This document shows positions 44,612 to 53,334 of a stretch of 64,000 bases of DNA, in pieces (within the stretch, counting starts at the first letter, position 1; every line of letters begins with the position of its first letter). Origin of the DNA: Sphingobium sp. AP49 (GTDB taxonomy: Bacteria; Pseudomonadota; Alphaproteobacteria; Sphingomonadales; Sphingomonadaceae); the NCBI RefSeq assembly GCF_000281715.2, contig NZ_CP124576.1, forward strand, positions 2,177,501-2,241,500, in the 5' to 3' direction. The notes under the pieces are model-generated. The model saw only the letters and a program-made list of their open reading frames with translations, had not been told where the DNA came from and searched no databases. The position numbers and the translations under genes were made by a program.

Positions 44612-45166
44612 CTACCAGCGCTCACCCTCGCGCGATGCGACGATCGGTCGCTGATAGGATGGATCCTCCTGGCTCCAATGCGCCTTGAGAAAGCCCTTCA
44701 CATTGCTGGAATAGACCCAACTGCCGTCGGTGTCCGCCGACATCTCGATCGTGCAACGCCGGGTGAGCAGACGCCATTCCCCGTTCCGCCGTTCCAACTG
44801 GTCGATATAACGGCCGAAGGCGATCGTCGTGGTCTTGCCGTCCAGCCAGAACAGCCCACCAATCGTGTAAGTCTCGCAATAGGCCGTATCGCCGTCGATC
44901 TCGCACAGATGGTTGGTGATATTATGGCTGGTCATCAGGAAGAATTTGCCATGCCCCATATTGGCGCGGGCCGCATAGTCGGGCGCACATGTGATGACGG
45001 GGCCATGTTCATCGACCCCATCCTCCCACCAGCAACTGTTGATCTGATCTATGTCCTGGCGGTCACGGCCACGGCATTCACGCTGGATGCAGTCCAGGAT
45101 ATCCTGTCGATCCTTCAGCCCGCGTACCGTGACGGCGAGCCTCGCCAGTTCCTGCTGCATATCCAT
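44612..45166 (-). CDS. SnoaL/NTF2-like protein
   Basis: This is a 184-residue protein of the SnoaL_4 cone fold: LKDRQDILDCIQRECRGRDRQDIDQINSCWWEDGVDEHG, then MTSHNITNHLCEIDGDTAYCETY and RRNGEWRLLTRRCTIEM. Members include dehydratases, isomerases and hydroxylating components in aromatic and steroid pathways. The AGGAG ribosome site precedes the ATG. It lies 83 bp upstream of the broken dehydratase gene, and a motif shared with the SDR promoter lies 25 bp upstream. Confidence 0.84.
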   Translation of the reverse strand: MDMQQELARLAVTVRGLKDRQDILDCIQRECRGRDRQDIDQINSCWWEDGVDEHGPVITCAPDYAARANMGHGKFFLMTSHNITNHLCEIDGDTAYCETYTIGGLFWLDGKTTTIAFGRYIDQLERRNGEWRLLTRRCTIEMSADTDGSWVYSSNVKGFLKAHWSQEDPSYQRPIVASREGERW

Positions 45167-45190
45167 CAGGCCACTCCTCTCGATCCCATT

Positions 45191-45202
45191 ATGTATCCAA
45201 TA
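45191..45202. promoter_or_regulatory. candidate GntR/FCD operator upstream of SnoaL gene
   Basis: ATGTATCCAAT is shared exactly, in inverse orientation, with the promoter region of the SDR gene (47935-47945). It resembles the degenerate dyad (ATTGTATACAAT type) of FCD-class GntR regulators, one of which is encoded between the two sites. Confidence 0.4.
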
Positions 45203-45264
45203 TGAGGAGCGGCGGGCACACGGGTCAATCGGCCCGGGACATATCGTGATGGCGAAGTCGATGG

Positions 45265-45678
45265 TCAGGCTTGCGGGGTGAGTGTGACCTGCAGCATCTC
45301 GCCATTGGGACCCATCGGGCTGTCATATTCCTCGACCAGGCAGACCGGGTTGCTGTTGCTGGCGAATAGGCGCAGTTCATCGGCCTTGCGCACGTCGAGC
45401 ATCGCCGGGTCGGACAGGCCGCTCATGGCGGCCTCATAATCGGCCCGGCTATTCCACCAGATTTCCATGATGCAGTCATAGCCGGGATGGATGACCTCGC
45501 CCGTCAGCGGATTGGGCTGGGGCGTGACGTAACGCCGGACGTAACGCTGGGCGTTGGGCAGGGCGGGTTTTGCCCCCATTTTCTGCGACAGCTGCGAATG
45601 CTGGTTCTCATAATAGTCCATGAACTGGTCCATGGAGAGGTCTGCGCGCTTCTTGAGGAAGACGACCTGTTTGATCAT
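45265..45678 (-). CDS. EthD-domain protein
   Basis: This is a 137-residue ferredoxin-like alpha/beta-barrel protein. It begins MIKQVVFLKKRADLSMDQFMDYYENQHSQL and continues RRYVTPQPNPLTGEVIHPGYDCIMEIWWNSRADYEAAMSG, which is the EthD signature. EthD proteins accompany oxidative degradation clusters, mostly with unproved roles. The start at 45678 is chosen because the upstream residues lack this fold. The gene begins 17 bp after the stop of the Ddn-like gene. Confidence 0.85.
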   Translation of the reverse strand: MIKQVVFLKKRADLSMDQFMDYYENQHSQLSQKMGAKPALPNAQRYVRRYVTPQPNPLTGEVIHPGYDCIMEIWWNSRADYEAAMSGLSDPAMLDVRKADELRLFASNSNPVCLVEEYDSPMGPNGEMLQVTLTPQA

Positions 45679-45695
45679 GATTGCTCTCTCCCCGT

Positions 45696-46211
45696 TCAAT
45701 ATTGCCGCTCGCCGGTGGCATCGGACAGTTGGAAGGGCGCGATTGGTTCGATCGCCTTCATCATCACCAGCGGGATCTGCCGGTCGGTCGACTGCTGGTA
45801 ACCGGCATAGGCGGGGAAAACCTGGCACATGAAGGCCCAGACCCGGTCCCGTTCCTCGCTGTCCGGCTCCCGCCAGGTCGCGCGAAACGCCTGGGTCGCG
45901 ACCTGGAAGTCGACATGCTCGCTGTCGCGGATGTTGAGATACCAGGCGGGATGATGATCCGCGCCGCCCTTGGACGCCACAATCACCACTTCACCGCCAA
46001 TATCGCCATAGATCAGCGTGGTGATGAAGGTCTTGCCGCTCTTGCGACCGGTATAGCGGATCATGCAGTGGGTGGTGAAGCCATGCCCGCCGACGGCGGT
46101 GATGTCCATGATATGCCCCTGGGCGCCGCCCGAGCGGAGATACATGTCGCGATGCTCGCTGATCCAGTCCTTGCGCGTGTCGCGGATGGCGGCCGATGTG
46201 TCGTCACTCAT
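45696..46211 (-). CDS. nitroreductase/quinone reductase-family protein (Ddn-like, DUF385)
   Basis: This is a 171-residue split-barrel protein. The segment RYTGRKSGKTFITTLIYGDIGGEVVIVASKGGADHHPAWYLN is characteristic of the deazaflavin-dependent (Ddn) family, whose best known members use F420H2. Whether this host makes F420 is not shown by the window, and many proteobacterial relatives may use FMN or another role. It is one of a run of short catabolic-type genes on the minus strand. Confidence 0.83.
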   Translation of the reverse strand: MSDDTSAAIRDTRKDWISEHRDMYLRSGGAQGHIMDITAVGGHGFTTHCMIRYTGRKSGKTFITTLIYGDIGGEVVIVASKGGADHHPAWYLNIRDSEHVDFQVATQAFRATWREPDSEERDRVWAFMCQVFPAYAGYQQSTDRQIPLVMMKAIEPIAPFQLSDATGERQY

Positions 46212-46301
46212 GCTCTGTTCCTCTCTCCTGGCGACCAAATGTAGAGCAATCGTGGCAGGGGTGGATGGGAAAGGGCAGCGCCACAGCGATGTTTGGGCTG
46301 G

Positions 46302-46988
46302 TCACAGGCGGCTGGTGCGGATCACCGGTTCTGCATCGATCAGATGGCCATAGCTGGACAGGCCGGTCCGGGTACGGCGGATATGCAGGATTAACGCGGA
46401 CTGCGCGATCTCCAGTTCGCGCCGCTCGATCGCGCCGAAATACAGTTCCTGCTCGGTGTGGAGGATGCGGCCGCCATTTTTAAGTGCGAGCTTGGCATAG
46501 GCGCGGCGATAGCTTTGCCCGGTATCCCAAAGCCGCTCAACGGCCTGGGCAAGCTGGGGCGCTTGATGACGCTGAAAGGCGATCCAGTGGAACTGCCGGT
46601 CGAGCGGCAGGAAGGTTTCGACATCGGCCGCATCGCGCAGGGCATGCAATGTCTCGCGCATCCGTTCGATATCGATGTCGACGAGATGCGGCAGGCTTTC
46701 CGCCAGCAGCATGGGCTCCAGGGCTTCGCGCATGCGATAGTTCAGTTCCATGTCGCGACCGCTGCTCCGTGCCACGCGCGCGCCAGCATTCGGGCGCAGC
46801 GTCACCAGGCCGCGTGCCTCTAGCATGCGTAGCGCGTCACGCACGGGGATGCGGCTGACATGGAGTTCGGTGGCGATCTCGTCCTGCTTGATCCGGCTGC
46901 CGGGCGGCAGGCGGCCGGACAAGATCCATTCGGCGACGATGTCGGCGACGCGCTGGCTCGCAACCTGAGCGGAATCCGTTTGCTTCAT
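46302..46988 (-). CDS. GntR-family regulator with FCD domain
   Basis: This is a 228-residue regulator. The winged helix is at residues 10-75 (GSRIKQDEIATELHVSRIPVRDALRMLEARGLVTLRPNAGARV) and an FCD domain follows (MREALEPMLLAESLPHL, LDRQFHWIAFQRHQAPQLAQ, HTEQELYFGAI). It lies 12 bp after the SDR gene on the same strand and sits between two promoters that share an 11-bp motif, so it is the likely local regulator. Confidence 0.88.
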   Translation of the reverse strand: MKQTDSAQVASQRVADIVAEWILSGRLPPGSRIKQDEIATELHVSRIPVRDALRMLEARGLVTLRPNAGARVARSSGRDMELNYRMREALEPMLLAESLPHLVDIDIERMRETLHALRDAADVETFLPLDRQFHWIAFQRHQAPQLAQAVERLWDTGQSYRRAYAKLALKNGGRILHTEQELYFGAIERRELEIAQSALILHIRRTRTGLSSYGHLIDAEPVIRTSRL

Positions 46989-47000
46989 GGGTGGCGCCCC

Positions 47001-47864
47001 TCAGCGGATGATGCGGTCATATTGGGGCAATGGCGCGACGCCATAGCTATCGCGATAAGAAGGGGGCAGGCGACCGCCGGCGTCGGTCAGACCATAACGC
47101 CGGGCAAGTTCAGCGCCTATGAATGTCTGGCCGCTCAGCGTCGCAAGAGCCGGGTCCTGAGAAAGCGCCCAGATGAGATGGCCGGTAAATTCCGGCGTTT
47201 CCACCATATCTTCCAGATAGCGATATTTGGCCGGATCGGACGCGATCAGTTGCAACAGGCGCCCGGTGCGCAACGCGCCCATCCAGATCGACAGGGCCGA
47301 CACGCCGGTATCGTGCAGGTCGATCGCCATGTCGGCGGCCATCTTGTCCTGGCTCGCCTTGTGGGCGCCATAGCCCGGGCCATACACATAATGCGCCGCG
47401 CCTGATCCCGAGGTGAAAAGGATCAACCCCTTGCCGCGCCCGACCATCATCGGCGCGGCGTGATAGCTGGCAACATAGGAGCTGCGGATGCCGACGTCGA
47501 TGATGTCGGCCAGCTTCAGCGGCTTTTCCCAGAAGCGGCCGGGCATGGTCAGTTCATCATGAATCGCCGCGACATTGTTGACCAATATGTCGATATGTCC
47601 TTGTTCATTTCGGACCTGATCGAACAGGGCCGCGATCTGAGCGTCATCGCGATGGTCGAGCCGGACGGCAATGCCTCGCCCGCCAGCGGCCGTAACTGCC
47701 TCGGCTGTTTCATGGATGGTGCCAGGCAAGCTGGCATCCCCGGGCCGCTCCGATCGGCCGGTCACATAGACGATGCAACCATGCTGGCCGAGCGCTGTGG
47801 CAATGCCCTGGCCCGCACCGCGGCTGGCGCCGGTGACGACGGCGACGACAGGTATGTCGCGCAT
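47001..47864 (-). CDS. SDR-family oxidoreductase
   Basis: This is a 287-residue short-chain dehydrogenase, with VTGASRGAGQGIA at the start, VTGRS, ILVNNVA, a catalytic Ser in LFTSGSG and the YGAHK pair for Tyr and Lys. The N-terminal part and the longer C-terminus resemble DHRS1-like SDRs. TGRS after beta-2 suggests NADP(H). It leads a minus-strand unit with the GntR regulator. The substrate cannot be told. Confidence 0.87.
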   Translation of the reverse strand: MRDIPVVAVVTGASRGAGQGIATALGQHGCIVYVTGRSERPGDASLPGTIHETAEAVTAAGGRGIAVRLDHRDDAQIAALFDQVRNEQGHIDILVNNVAAIHDELTMPGRFWEKPLKLADIIDVGIRSSYVASYHAAPMMVGRGKGLILFTSGSGAAHYVYGPGYGAHKASQDKMAADMAIDLHDTGVSALSIWMGALRTGRLLQLIASDPAKYRYLEDMVETPEFTGHLIWALSQDPALATLSGQTFIGAELARRYGLTDAGGRLPPSYRDSYGVAPLPQYDRIIR

Positions 47865-47934
47865 CCCTTTTCCTCTCCATCCTGCGCCGGCACATCTTGG
47901 TCGATGTGAGGCAATGACAGCGCGCTATGACAGG

Positions 47935-47945
47935 ATTGGATACAT
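47935..47945. promoter_or_regulatory. candidate GntR/FCD operator upstream of SDR gene
   Basis: ATTGGATACAT is the exact reverse complement of the motif at 45191-45201. It lies about 71 bp upstream of the SDR start. Confidence 0.4.
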
Positions 47946-48011
47946 TTCAATCGATGAGCTGGTTGAAGCCGTGCTCATCGCCGGGAGGATATGCAGGCTG
48001 GCGCAATCCGC

Positions 48012-48515
48012 TCACCCCTGGGGCGAGGGGGCGGGTGGTGGATTGCCGACCAGCTCCAAGGTATAGCCGTCTGGGTCGTTGATCATCAGGATCGCCGGTC
48101 CCTTGCCGGAAAGGCGGATAGCGTTCGTAGCATAGTTGGCGGCTCGCATGCGTTGCACGACGCCTGCCAGATCGGGCACGCGCAGCACGATCTTCGCAAG
48201 CCCGTTGCCTGGTGTGATCGGTGGGGACCTATCTTGTCCCCGGTCATGCAGCAGGATCAGGGCCAGTCGCCCGTTCTTGCTGTCGGCGCAGAGCATGACT
48301 TCGGTCAAGGATCCATGCTGTAACGTCGTACCGGGGACCAGTCCCAGTGCGGTCTGATAGAAGGCTATGGATCGTTCCATATTGCTGACGCGCAGACCTG
48401 GCGCCATCAAGCTGGTGGCGATCGCCGGCACGGGTTCCTGTGCCATGGCGGGCAGGGACGAACTCAGCGCTGCCATCGTGGCGAGGAGGAAGAGGTGTTG
48501 GCGCATATCAGGCAT
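48012..48515 (-). CDS. exported VOC/glyoxalase-like protein
   Basis: This is a 167-residue protein with a signal peptide (MRQHLFLLATMAALSSSLPAMAQ) followed by a vicinal oxygen chelate domain: LRVSNMERSIAFYQTALGLVPG and LMINDPDGYTLELVG with the Glu ligand. The start at 48515 overlaps the upstream hydroxylase stop by 8 bp. A start at 48506 gives a tidier leader. Most VOC enzymes are cytoplasmic, so the exported location is unusual. The reaction is unknown. Confidence 0.8.
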   Translation of the reverse strand: MPDMRQHLFLLATMAALSSSLPAMAQEPVPAIATSLMAPGLRVSNMERSIAFYQTALGLVPGTTLQHGSLTEVMLCADSKNGRLALILLHDRGQDRSPPITPGNGLAKIVLRVPDLAGVVQRMRAANYATNAIRLSGKGPAILMINDPDGYTLELVGNPPPAPSPQG

Positions 48516-49308
48516 TTTCACCGGCCGGAGCATCGGCGACGACGTCCGGGTGGGTCGATCGGCTCTTCACCTTGTCAAAATCGGCCTCGAACTTGGGGCG
48601 CATTGTCTTGCACAGCCGATCCCAAATTGTCGTATATCCCCCGAAATTTCCCGTGAAGTAACGATGATGCTGATCATGGAAGGTCGCGGAGATGAACCAT
48701 TTCGTGGCCCAGCTACGGTTCCACCAGCGCGGCAGGAATTCATAACCGGAATGGACATATAGACCCATCACGATGTTGGTCGGCACGATCAGTGCGACCG
48801 TCGCGTCATGAACGGTGAAGACCGCCAGGAACAGGGGCACGAAGCCGCCGTTGATGAGCGATTCCAATGGGCTGACCGACAGGGTGGTGAGCAGATTGGG
48901 GGAGGTCGACTTGTGGTGAATCTTGTGGACCCAGCTATAGACCGGCTCCTTGTGCATCCAGCGATGAAGCCAGTAGAAATAGGTATCGAACAGCAGGAAA
49001 TAGAGAGCATATTCGAGCGCCACGATCCACCAGGTTGCCGGGGCAGGATTGAAACTGATCGCGCCAGCTTCCACCAACTTGGTCTTGAGCGTTCCGAGCA
49101 GCAGGCCGGTGATGGCCAGGTTGATGATGGCAAAACCCGCCTCGTTGCGGAATATCTTCCATTTGAAGCCGCGAGGTTGAATCTTGCGCGCTTTGAAGAA
49201 GCCGCTGACGATTCCGGCGGCGATGCCGCTCGCCACGAACAGGCCCAGCCAAAGCGAGAGCAGATGTTCTCCATTCCGCAAATATTCCAACACGTCCGTC
49301 CTTCCCAT
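48508..49308 (-). CDS. sterol desaturase/fatty acid hydroxylase-family membrane protein
   Basis: This is a 266-residue membrane protein with the diiron histidine motifs HRWMH, HKIHH and HDQHH, plus several transmembrane helices. The fold matches the fatty acid hydroxylase superfamily, whose members hydroxylate lipids, carotenoids or sterols using O2 and an electron donor. The 3' end overlaps the VOC gene. The substrate may be a membrane lipid, by family analogy. Confidence 0.88.
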   Translation of the reverse strand: MGRTDVLEYLRNGEHLLSLWLGLFVASGIAAGIVSGFFKARKIQPRGFKWKIFRNEAGFAIINLAITGLLLGTLKTKLVEAGAISFNPAPATWWIVALEYALYFLLFDTYFYWLHRWMHKEPVYSWVHKIHHKSTSPNLLTTLSVSPLESLINGGFVPLFLAVFTVHDATVALIVPTNIVMGLYVHSGYEFLPRWWNRSWATKWFISATFHDQHHRYFTGNFGGYTTIWDRLCKTMRPKFEADFDKVKSRSTHPDVVADAPAGENA

Positions 49309-49412
49309 TTCGGCACCCTTTGGGCAGCCGTGGCAACGGGCGGGATAGCATGTGTGATGCGGGGTAATTTGTCGCGGTTGACAAAGAAGGCCGGAAATTT
49401 GCCTGCCCGGGA

Positions 49413-50090
49413 TCAGTCGTGAGGGTGGATGGGACCATTGGCGTTTATGCCGTCCAGGACGAAATTGGCAACCGCTGCATTGATTGCCGCATCGTCCTTC
49501 AGGTCATCGGGGAACAGCCAGTCGCGGAACATCATATTGGCAAGCACCGCCGCAAAGGAGACGCGCACCATCAGTCTGGGGTCGACACGCGGCGGGCCAT
49601 CGATGCGCTCGCTCTGGACGGCGGCACCTCGATCGAAATAGCGTGTCAGGCTCTCTATGGGGGGAATGCCGCTGCCCTCGTGGCTGCCTGTGAGTAGGGC
49701 TGCGTGCAGAAGGCGCGCATTATCGGCCACGAAGCGCTGCAATTCGGCGATATAAAGCCGGGCATTGTCGGCACGGTGGGCAGCATCGGCCGAGATCAGA
49801 TGATCGCGGTTGAACTGCTCCAGATGCGCGCTCAACGGACGGAATACGGCTTCCTGGAATAATGCGGCTTTTGAGGCAAAGCTACGGAACAACTGGGCTT
49901 CCGTTGTCTCGGCTGCGCGCGCGATCGCGGCAGTGGTTGCGCCAGCATAGCCAAGCCGCTTGAATTCCGCCTGGGCCGCAGCGATCAGGCGATTATTGAT
50001 CTCTTCCGACGAGCGTCGTTTGCGCCGGACGGGCTTGCCCGCTTCGTTGCCTGCCACTGCTTCGGGGGCCTGTGGTTTGGTTCCTGCCAT
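49413..50090 (-). CDS. TetR-family transcriptional regulator
   Basis: This is a 225-residue regulator. After a basic N-terminal tail the helix-turn-helix reads INNRLIAAAQAEFKRLGYAGATTAAIARAAETTEAQLFRSFASKAALF. The C-terminal domain is a variable ligand-binding helix bundle. It lies 9 bp downstream of the antiporter gene on the same strand and about 100 bp upstream of the fatty acid hydroxylase gene, so it could regulate either. Confidence 0.88.
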   Translation of the reverse strand: MAGTKPQAPEAVAGNEAGKPVRRKRRSSEEINNRLIAAAQAEFKRLGYAGATTAAIARAAETTEAQLFRSFASKAALFQEAVFRPLSAHLEQFNRDHLISADAAHRADNARLYIAELQRFVADNARLLHAALLTGSHEGSGIPPIESLTRYFDRGAAVQSERIDGPPRVDPRLMVRVSFAAVLANMMFRDWLFPDDLKDDAAINAAVANFVLDGINANGPIHPHD

Positions 50091-50099
50091 TGCTTTGTT

Positions 50100-51734
50100 C
50101 TAGCTGCGATGCCGCGCTTCCGACAGATCGAGTTCGCGGATGAGCTTGCGTCCCGTCTCGCTGCCGATCGCGCGGTTTCGCAGCAGGTTCGACAAGGCTT
50201 CCCGTTCGGCGGCGACGCCCACCAGCCGGAATTCGGACAGCAAGGCACCTTGCTCGCGCAGGCTGTCCTCCTCGCTGTCACTGAGCGCTTCCAGCCGTTC
50301 GCGATACAGGTCCATGATCCGGCCGCCGACCTCGACATAGAGGTCGGCATCGCCATGCGTTTCGGCCAGCCTGTGAAGATGCCGCTCGATGGCTTGGATC
50401 GCTGCCTGGGCGGTGGCGATACGGGCGGCATTTTCCTCGGCCTGCTTGGATGCCTCGGGCGGCATGTTCAGCCCCTTGAGCAGGATCGGGAGCGCGATAC
50501 TGGCGATCACCAGCGATAGGATGATGACGCCGGCCGCAAGGAAGATGGCGAGATCCCGTGCCGGGAAGGGCGTACCGTCATTCAGTGTGAGCGGCAGGGT
50601 AAGCACGCCCGCCAGCGTGATCGCGCCTCGTACCCCGGCAAAGGATGTTGCTGCAACCAGTCGCCAACTCGGACTCGTGGGGCCTTCCACGCCCTTATAC
50701 TGGTTGCGCAGGATGGTGAAACGCAACGATACCCACACCCAAAGGAAGCGCAGCGCCGCCAGGCCCAGCACGATGGCAAGAGTGTAAAGGGCGAGCCAGC
50801 CCGGCTCGGTGTGGCCAGTCAGGGCCACGGTCCGCTTTGCTTCTGCCAGAATGCTCGGCAACTGCTCGCCCAGCAGGACGAAGATGATGCCATTGAGGGT
50901 GAACTGGATCGTTTCCCACACGGAGCTTCGGCGCATCCGCGTTTCGGCCATGGCCTCGCGCGAAATTTCGGCAAAGGTCATGGTGACGCCCGCCGCGACA
51001 GCGGCCAGGATGCCCGAGGCATGGACATGCTCGGCCAGCATATAGGCGCCGAACGGAATGAGCAGGCTGACCAGGATTTGCGATCCGCTTTCCTCGCCCC
51101 AGCGCCGTGTTACCCAGGCCTTCGCCCGCGAGACGATCAGGGTCAGCGCGACGCCGATGGCGATGCCGGCGAAGGCGAGCCATAGGAAGTTGAGCGCGGC
51201 ATCGCCGGCCGAGAAGGTGCCGGTGAGCGCGGCGGCGATGGCAAAGCGCAGGCAGACCAGGCCCGATGCGTCATTCAGCAGCGATTCCCCTTCCAATATA
51301 TGCATCATGCGCTTGGGGATGGGAACGCGGGCAGCGATGGCGGAAACCGCGATCGGATCGGTCGGCGAAACCACGGCCGCCAGCGCGAAGGCGACGGCAA
51401 GCGGCATGGCGGGGATCATCCAGTTGATGAAGAAGCCCATGCCTATCACCGTCGTCAGGACGAGGCCCAGCGCCAGCTCAACGACGGTCGATACGTCCTT
51501 GAGCAACTCATCCTTGGGAATGCGCCAGCCGTCGAGGAACAACAGGGGAGGCAGGAAGAGTAACAGGAATAATTCGGGATTGAGTGTGACCCGGTAGGAG
51601 GTCGAGAGGCCGATTACTGCACCCAACAGGATTTGAACCAACGGTGTCGGCACCGAAAAGGGCAACATCCGCGATATGGCGCCGCTTACGACAACCGCCA
51701 GGAACAGGAATAATACGACCGAAACTATATCCAA
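50100..51734 (-). CDS. monovalent cation:proton antiporter, CPA1 family (NhaP-like)
   Basis: This is a 544-residue protein with about 12 membrane helices followed by a helical cytoplasmic tail of about 140 residues. The CPA1 core shows LFLPPLLFLDGWRIP, the acidic ion-binding segment AAVVSPTDPIAVSAI, LEGESLLNDASGLV and the ATSFAGVRGAITLAG segment. No ATG precedes the first helix in frame. The TTG at 51734 with GGAG 7 nt upstream is chosen as start. It would exchange Na+ or K+ for H+ in pH or salt homeostasis. Confidence 0.87.
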   Translation of the reverse strand: MDIVSVVLFLFLAVVVSGAISRMLPFSVPTPLVQILLGAVIGLSTSYRVTLNPELFLLLFLPPLLFLDGWRIPKDELLKDVSTVVELALGLVLTTVIGMGFFINWMIPAMPLAVAFALAAVVSPTDPIAVSAIAARVPIPKRMMHILEGESLLNDASGLVCLRFAIAAALTGTFSAGDAALNFLWLAFAGIAIGVALTLIVSRAKAWVTRRWGEESGSQILVSLLIPFGAYMLAEHVHASGILAAVAAGVTMTFAEISREAMAETRMRRSSVWETIQFTLNGIIFVLLGEQLPSILAEAKRTVALTGHTEPGWLALYTLAIVLGLAALRFLWVWVSLRFTILRNQYKGVEGPTSPSWRLVAATSFAGVRGAITLAGVLTLPLTLNDGTPFPARDLAIFLAAGVIILSLVIASIALPILLKGLNMPPEASKQAEENAARIATAQAAIQAIERHLHRLAETHGDADLYVEVGGRIMDLYRERLEALSDSEEDSLREQGALLSEFRLVGVAAEREALSNLLRNRAIGSETGRKLIRELDLSEARHRS

Positions 51735-51822
51735 ATTCTCACTCCATATGCTCTTCGTTTGTCTACCTAGTCGGGGCGTTGCGCTGATGGAACCCCTGGG
51801 AAGACAAATGCGGCGGAGCGGC

Positions 51823-53178
51823 TCAGGCGGATTCGACCTGATCGAAGCGGCGGGCAGCAGCCAGTTCTGGGAATAGTCTATGCCACATGAGGGCAAGCCC
51901 GATCGCGCCCGCTCCGCCCATGATAACCGCGCCGACCGGACCCAGGAAAGCCGCCGCGACGCCCGTTTCCATCTCGCCCAGTTCGTTCGACCCGGCGATG
52001 AACAGGCCCGATATGGCGCCGACCCGGCCGCGTTTGTCGTCGGGCGTGGCGATCTGCACCAGAGACTGGCGGATATAAACCGAAACCATGTCTGCGGCGC
52101 CCAAAAGGGCAAGGCAGAACATCGAAAGTGACACCGAACGTGACAGGCCGAACCCGATCGTCGCAAGCCCAAAGAGGGCAACCGCGATCAGCATCTTGCT
52201 GCCGACATTTTCCCGTACCGGGCGCCACGAGAGCCAAGTCGCGGTTGCCAGCGCGCCGACCGAGGAAGCCCCGCGCAGCAGCCCAAGTCCGGCAGGTCCG
52301 ATATGCAGGATGTCACGGGCAAATATCGGCAGCAGCGCAGTGACGCCACCCAGCAGTACCGCGAACATGTCGAGGCTGATCGCGCCCAGCAGCAGGCGAT
52401 TATGCAGGACATAATGCAGCCCTTCCAACATCAGGTGCCACGCGCGGCGGCCGTCCTGGTGAAAGCTCTGGACGATGGGGCGGATCTGCAGGTGCAGCAG
52501 CAGGGCGATGCCCAGTAATATCGCCGATCCGGCGAAGGCCCATCCGGCCCCCAGCGCATAGGCAAAGCCGCCCATCACCGGTCCCAATATCCCGCCGATA
52601 CGCCCGGCGATCGCGCTGATGGCGATAGCTTGCGGCAACGCGGGACGAGGCACAAGCGCCGGGGGCAAAGCGTTCATGGCAGGCATGTAAAAGGCGCGCG
52701 CCGCCGCAAACAGGGCTGCGGCAAGATAGAGCGTAGCCAGTTCCTGTCCGGGACCAAAAGCAAGCAGGGCCAGCATCGCGGGGCAAGCCAATTGGCCCAG
52801 CATGGAGAGGCGCACGACCTGTCGCCGATCGAAGCGGTCGGCTGCCAGTCCGGTGATCGGACTGAGCAGCAGGATCGGCAAGAACTGGATCAGGCCGATC
52901 AGGCCCAACCGCAGTGCCGCAGCCCGGATGCCCATCGATAGCCGCGCCGCGTCATAGACCGCCCAGCCCAGTGCCACGACCAAGCCGCTATGGGCCAGCA
53001 TCGCGCAGATGCGCGCTGCCCAGAAATAACGAAAATCGCGATATGCCAACGGGTGGCGTGACCCGGTCACGCGATGAGCATGGCGAGGAGAGTGGGACGG
53101 CGTGGCACGGATTACCCTTCGAGCAACTGTTGATATCGCGCTAGCAGTGGCGGCAGGGCGGCGCGAGGTCGCGGGCAT
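51823..53178 (-). CDS. MFS transporter, EntS-like exporter
   Basis: This is a major facilitator of up to 451 residues with about 12 helices. It has the loop motif GLAADRFDRRQVVRLSM between helices 2 and 3, GRIGGILGPVMGGFAYALGA and DKRGRVGAISGLFIAGSNELGEMETGVAAAFLGP, features of the EntS/multidrug exporter group. The start is uncertain: the first 40 residues are low in hydrophobicity and no good ribosome site precedes 53178, so a start nearer HPLAYRDFRYFW (about 53055) is possible. Substrate unknown. Confidence 0.82.
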   Translation of the reverse strand: MPATSRRPAATASAISTVARRVIRATPSHSPRHAHRVTGSRHPLAYRDFRYFWAARICAMLAHSGLVVALGWAVYDAARLSMGIRAAALRLGLIGLIQFLPILLLSPITGLAADRFDRRQVVRLSMLGQLACPAMLALLAFGPGQELATLYLAAALFAAARAFYMPAMNALPPALVPRPALPQAIAISAIAGRIGGILGPVMGGFAYALGAGWAFAGSAILLGIALLLHLQIRPIVQSFHQDGRRAWHLMLEGLHYVLHNRLLLGAISLDMFAVLLGGVTALLPIFARDILHIGPAGLGLLRGASSVGALATATWLSWRPVRENVGSKMLIAVALFGLATIGFGLSRSVSLSMFCLALLGAADMVSVYIRQSLVQIATPDDKRGRVGAISGLFIAGSNELGEMETGVAAAFLGPVGAVIMGGAGAIGLALMWHRLFPELAAARRFDQVESA

Positions 53179-53334
53179 CGTTCGATGCTGACCGGAGCGA
53201 TTTCTTATATCGTGGCCGCGCCCATGCCCATGCTCAGTAGTCGTCGCGCAATCCTATGGGTGTTTCCCCCCATTTTCCGTGGGGAGACAAAGGACGAAGC
53301 TATCGCGGCACATGATTATGCGAGGGCCTTGTTC

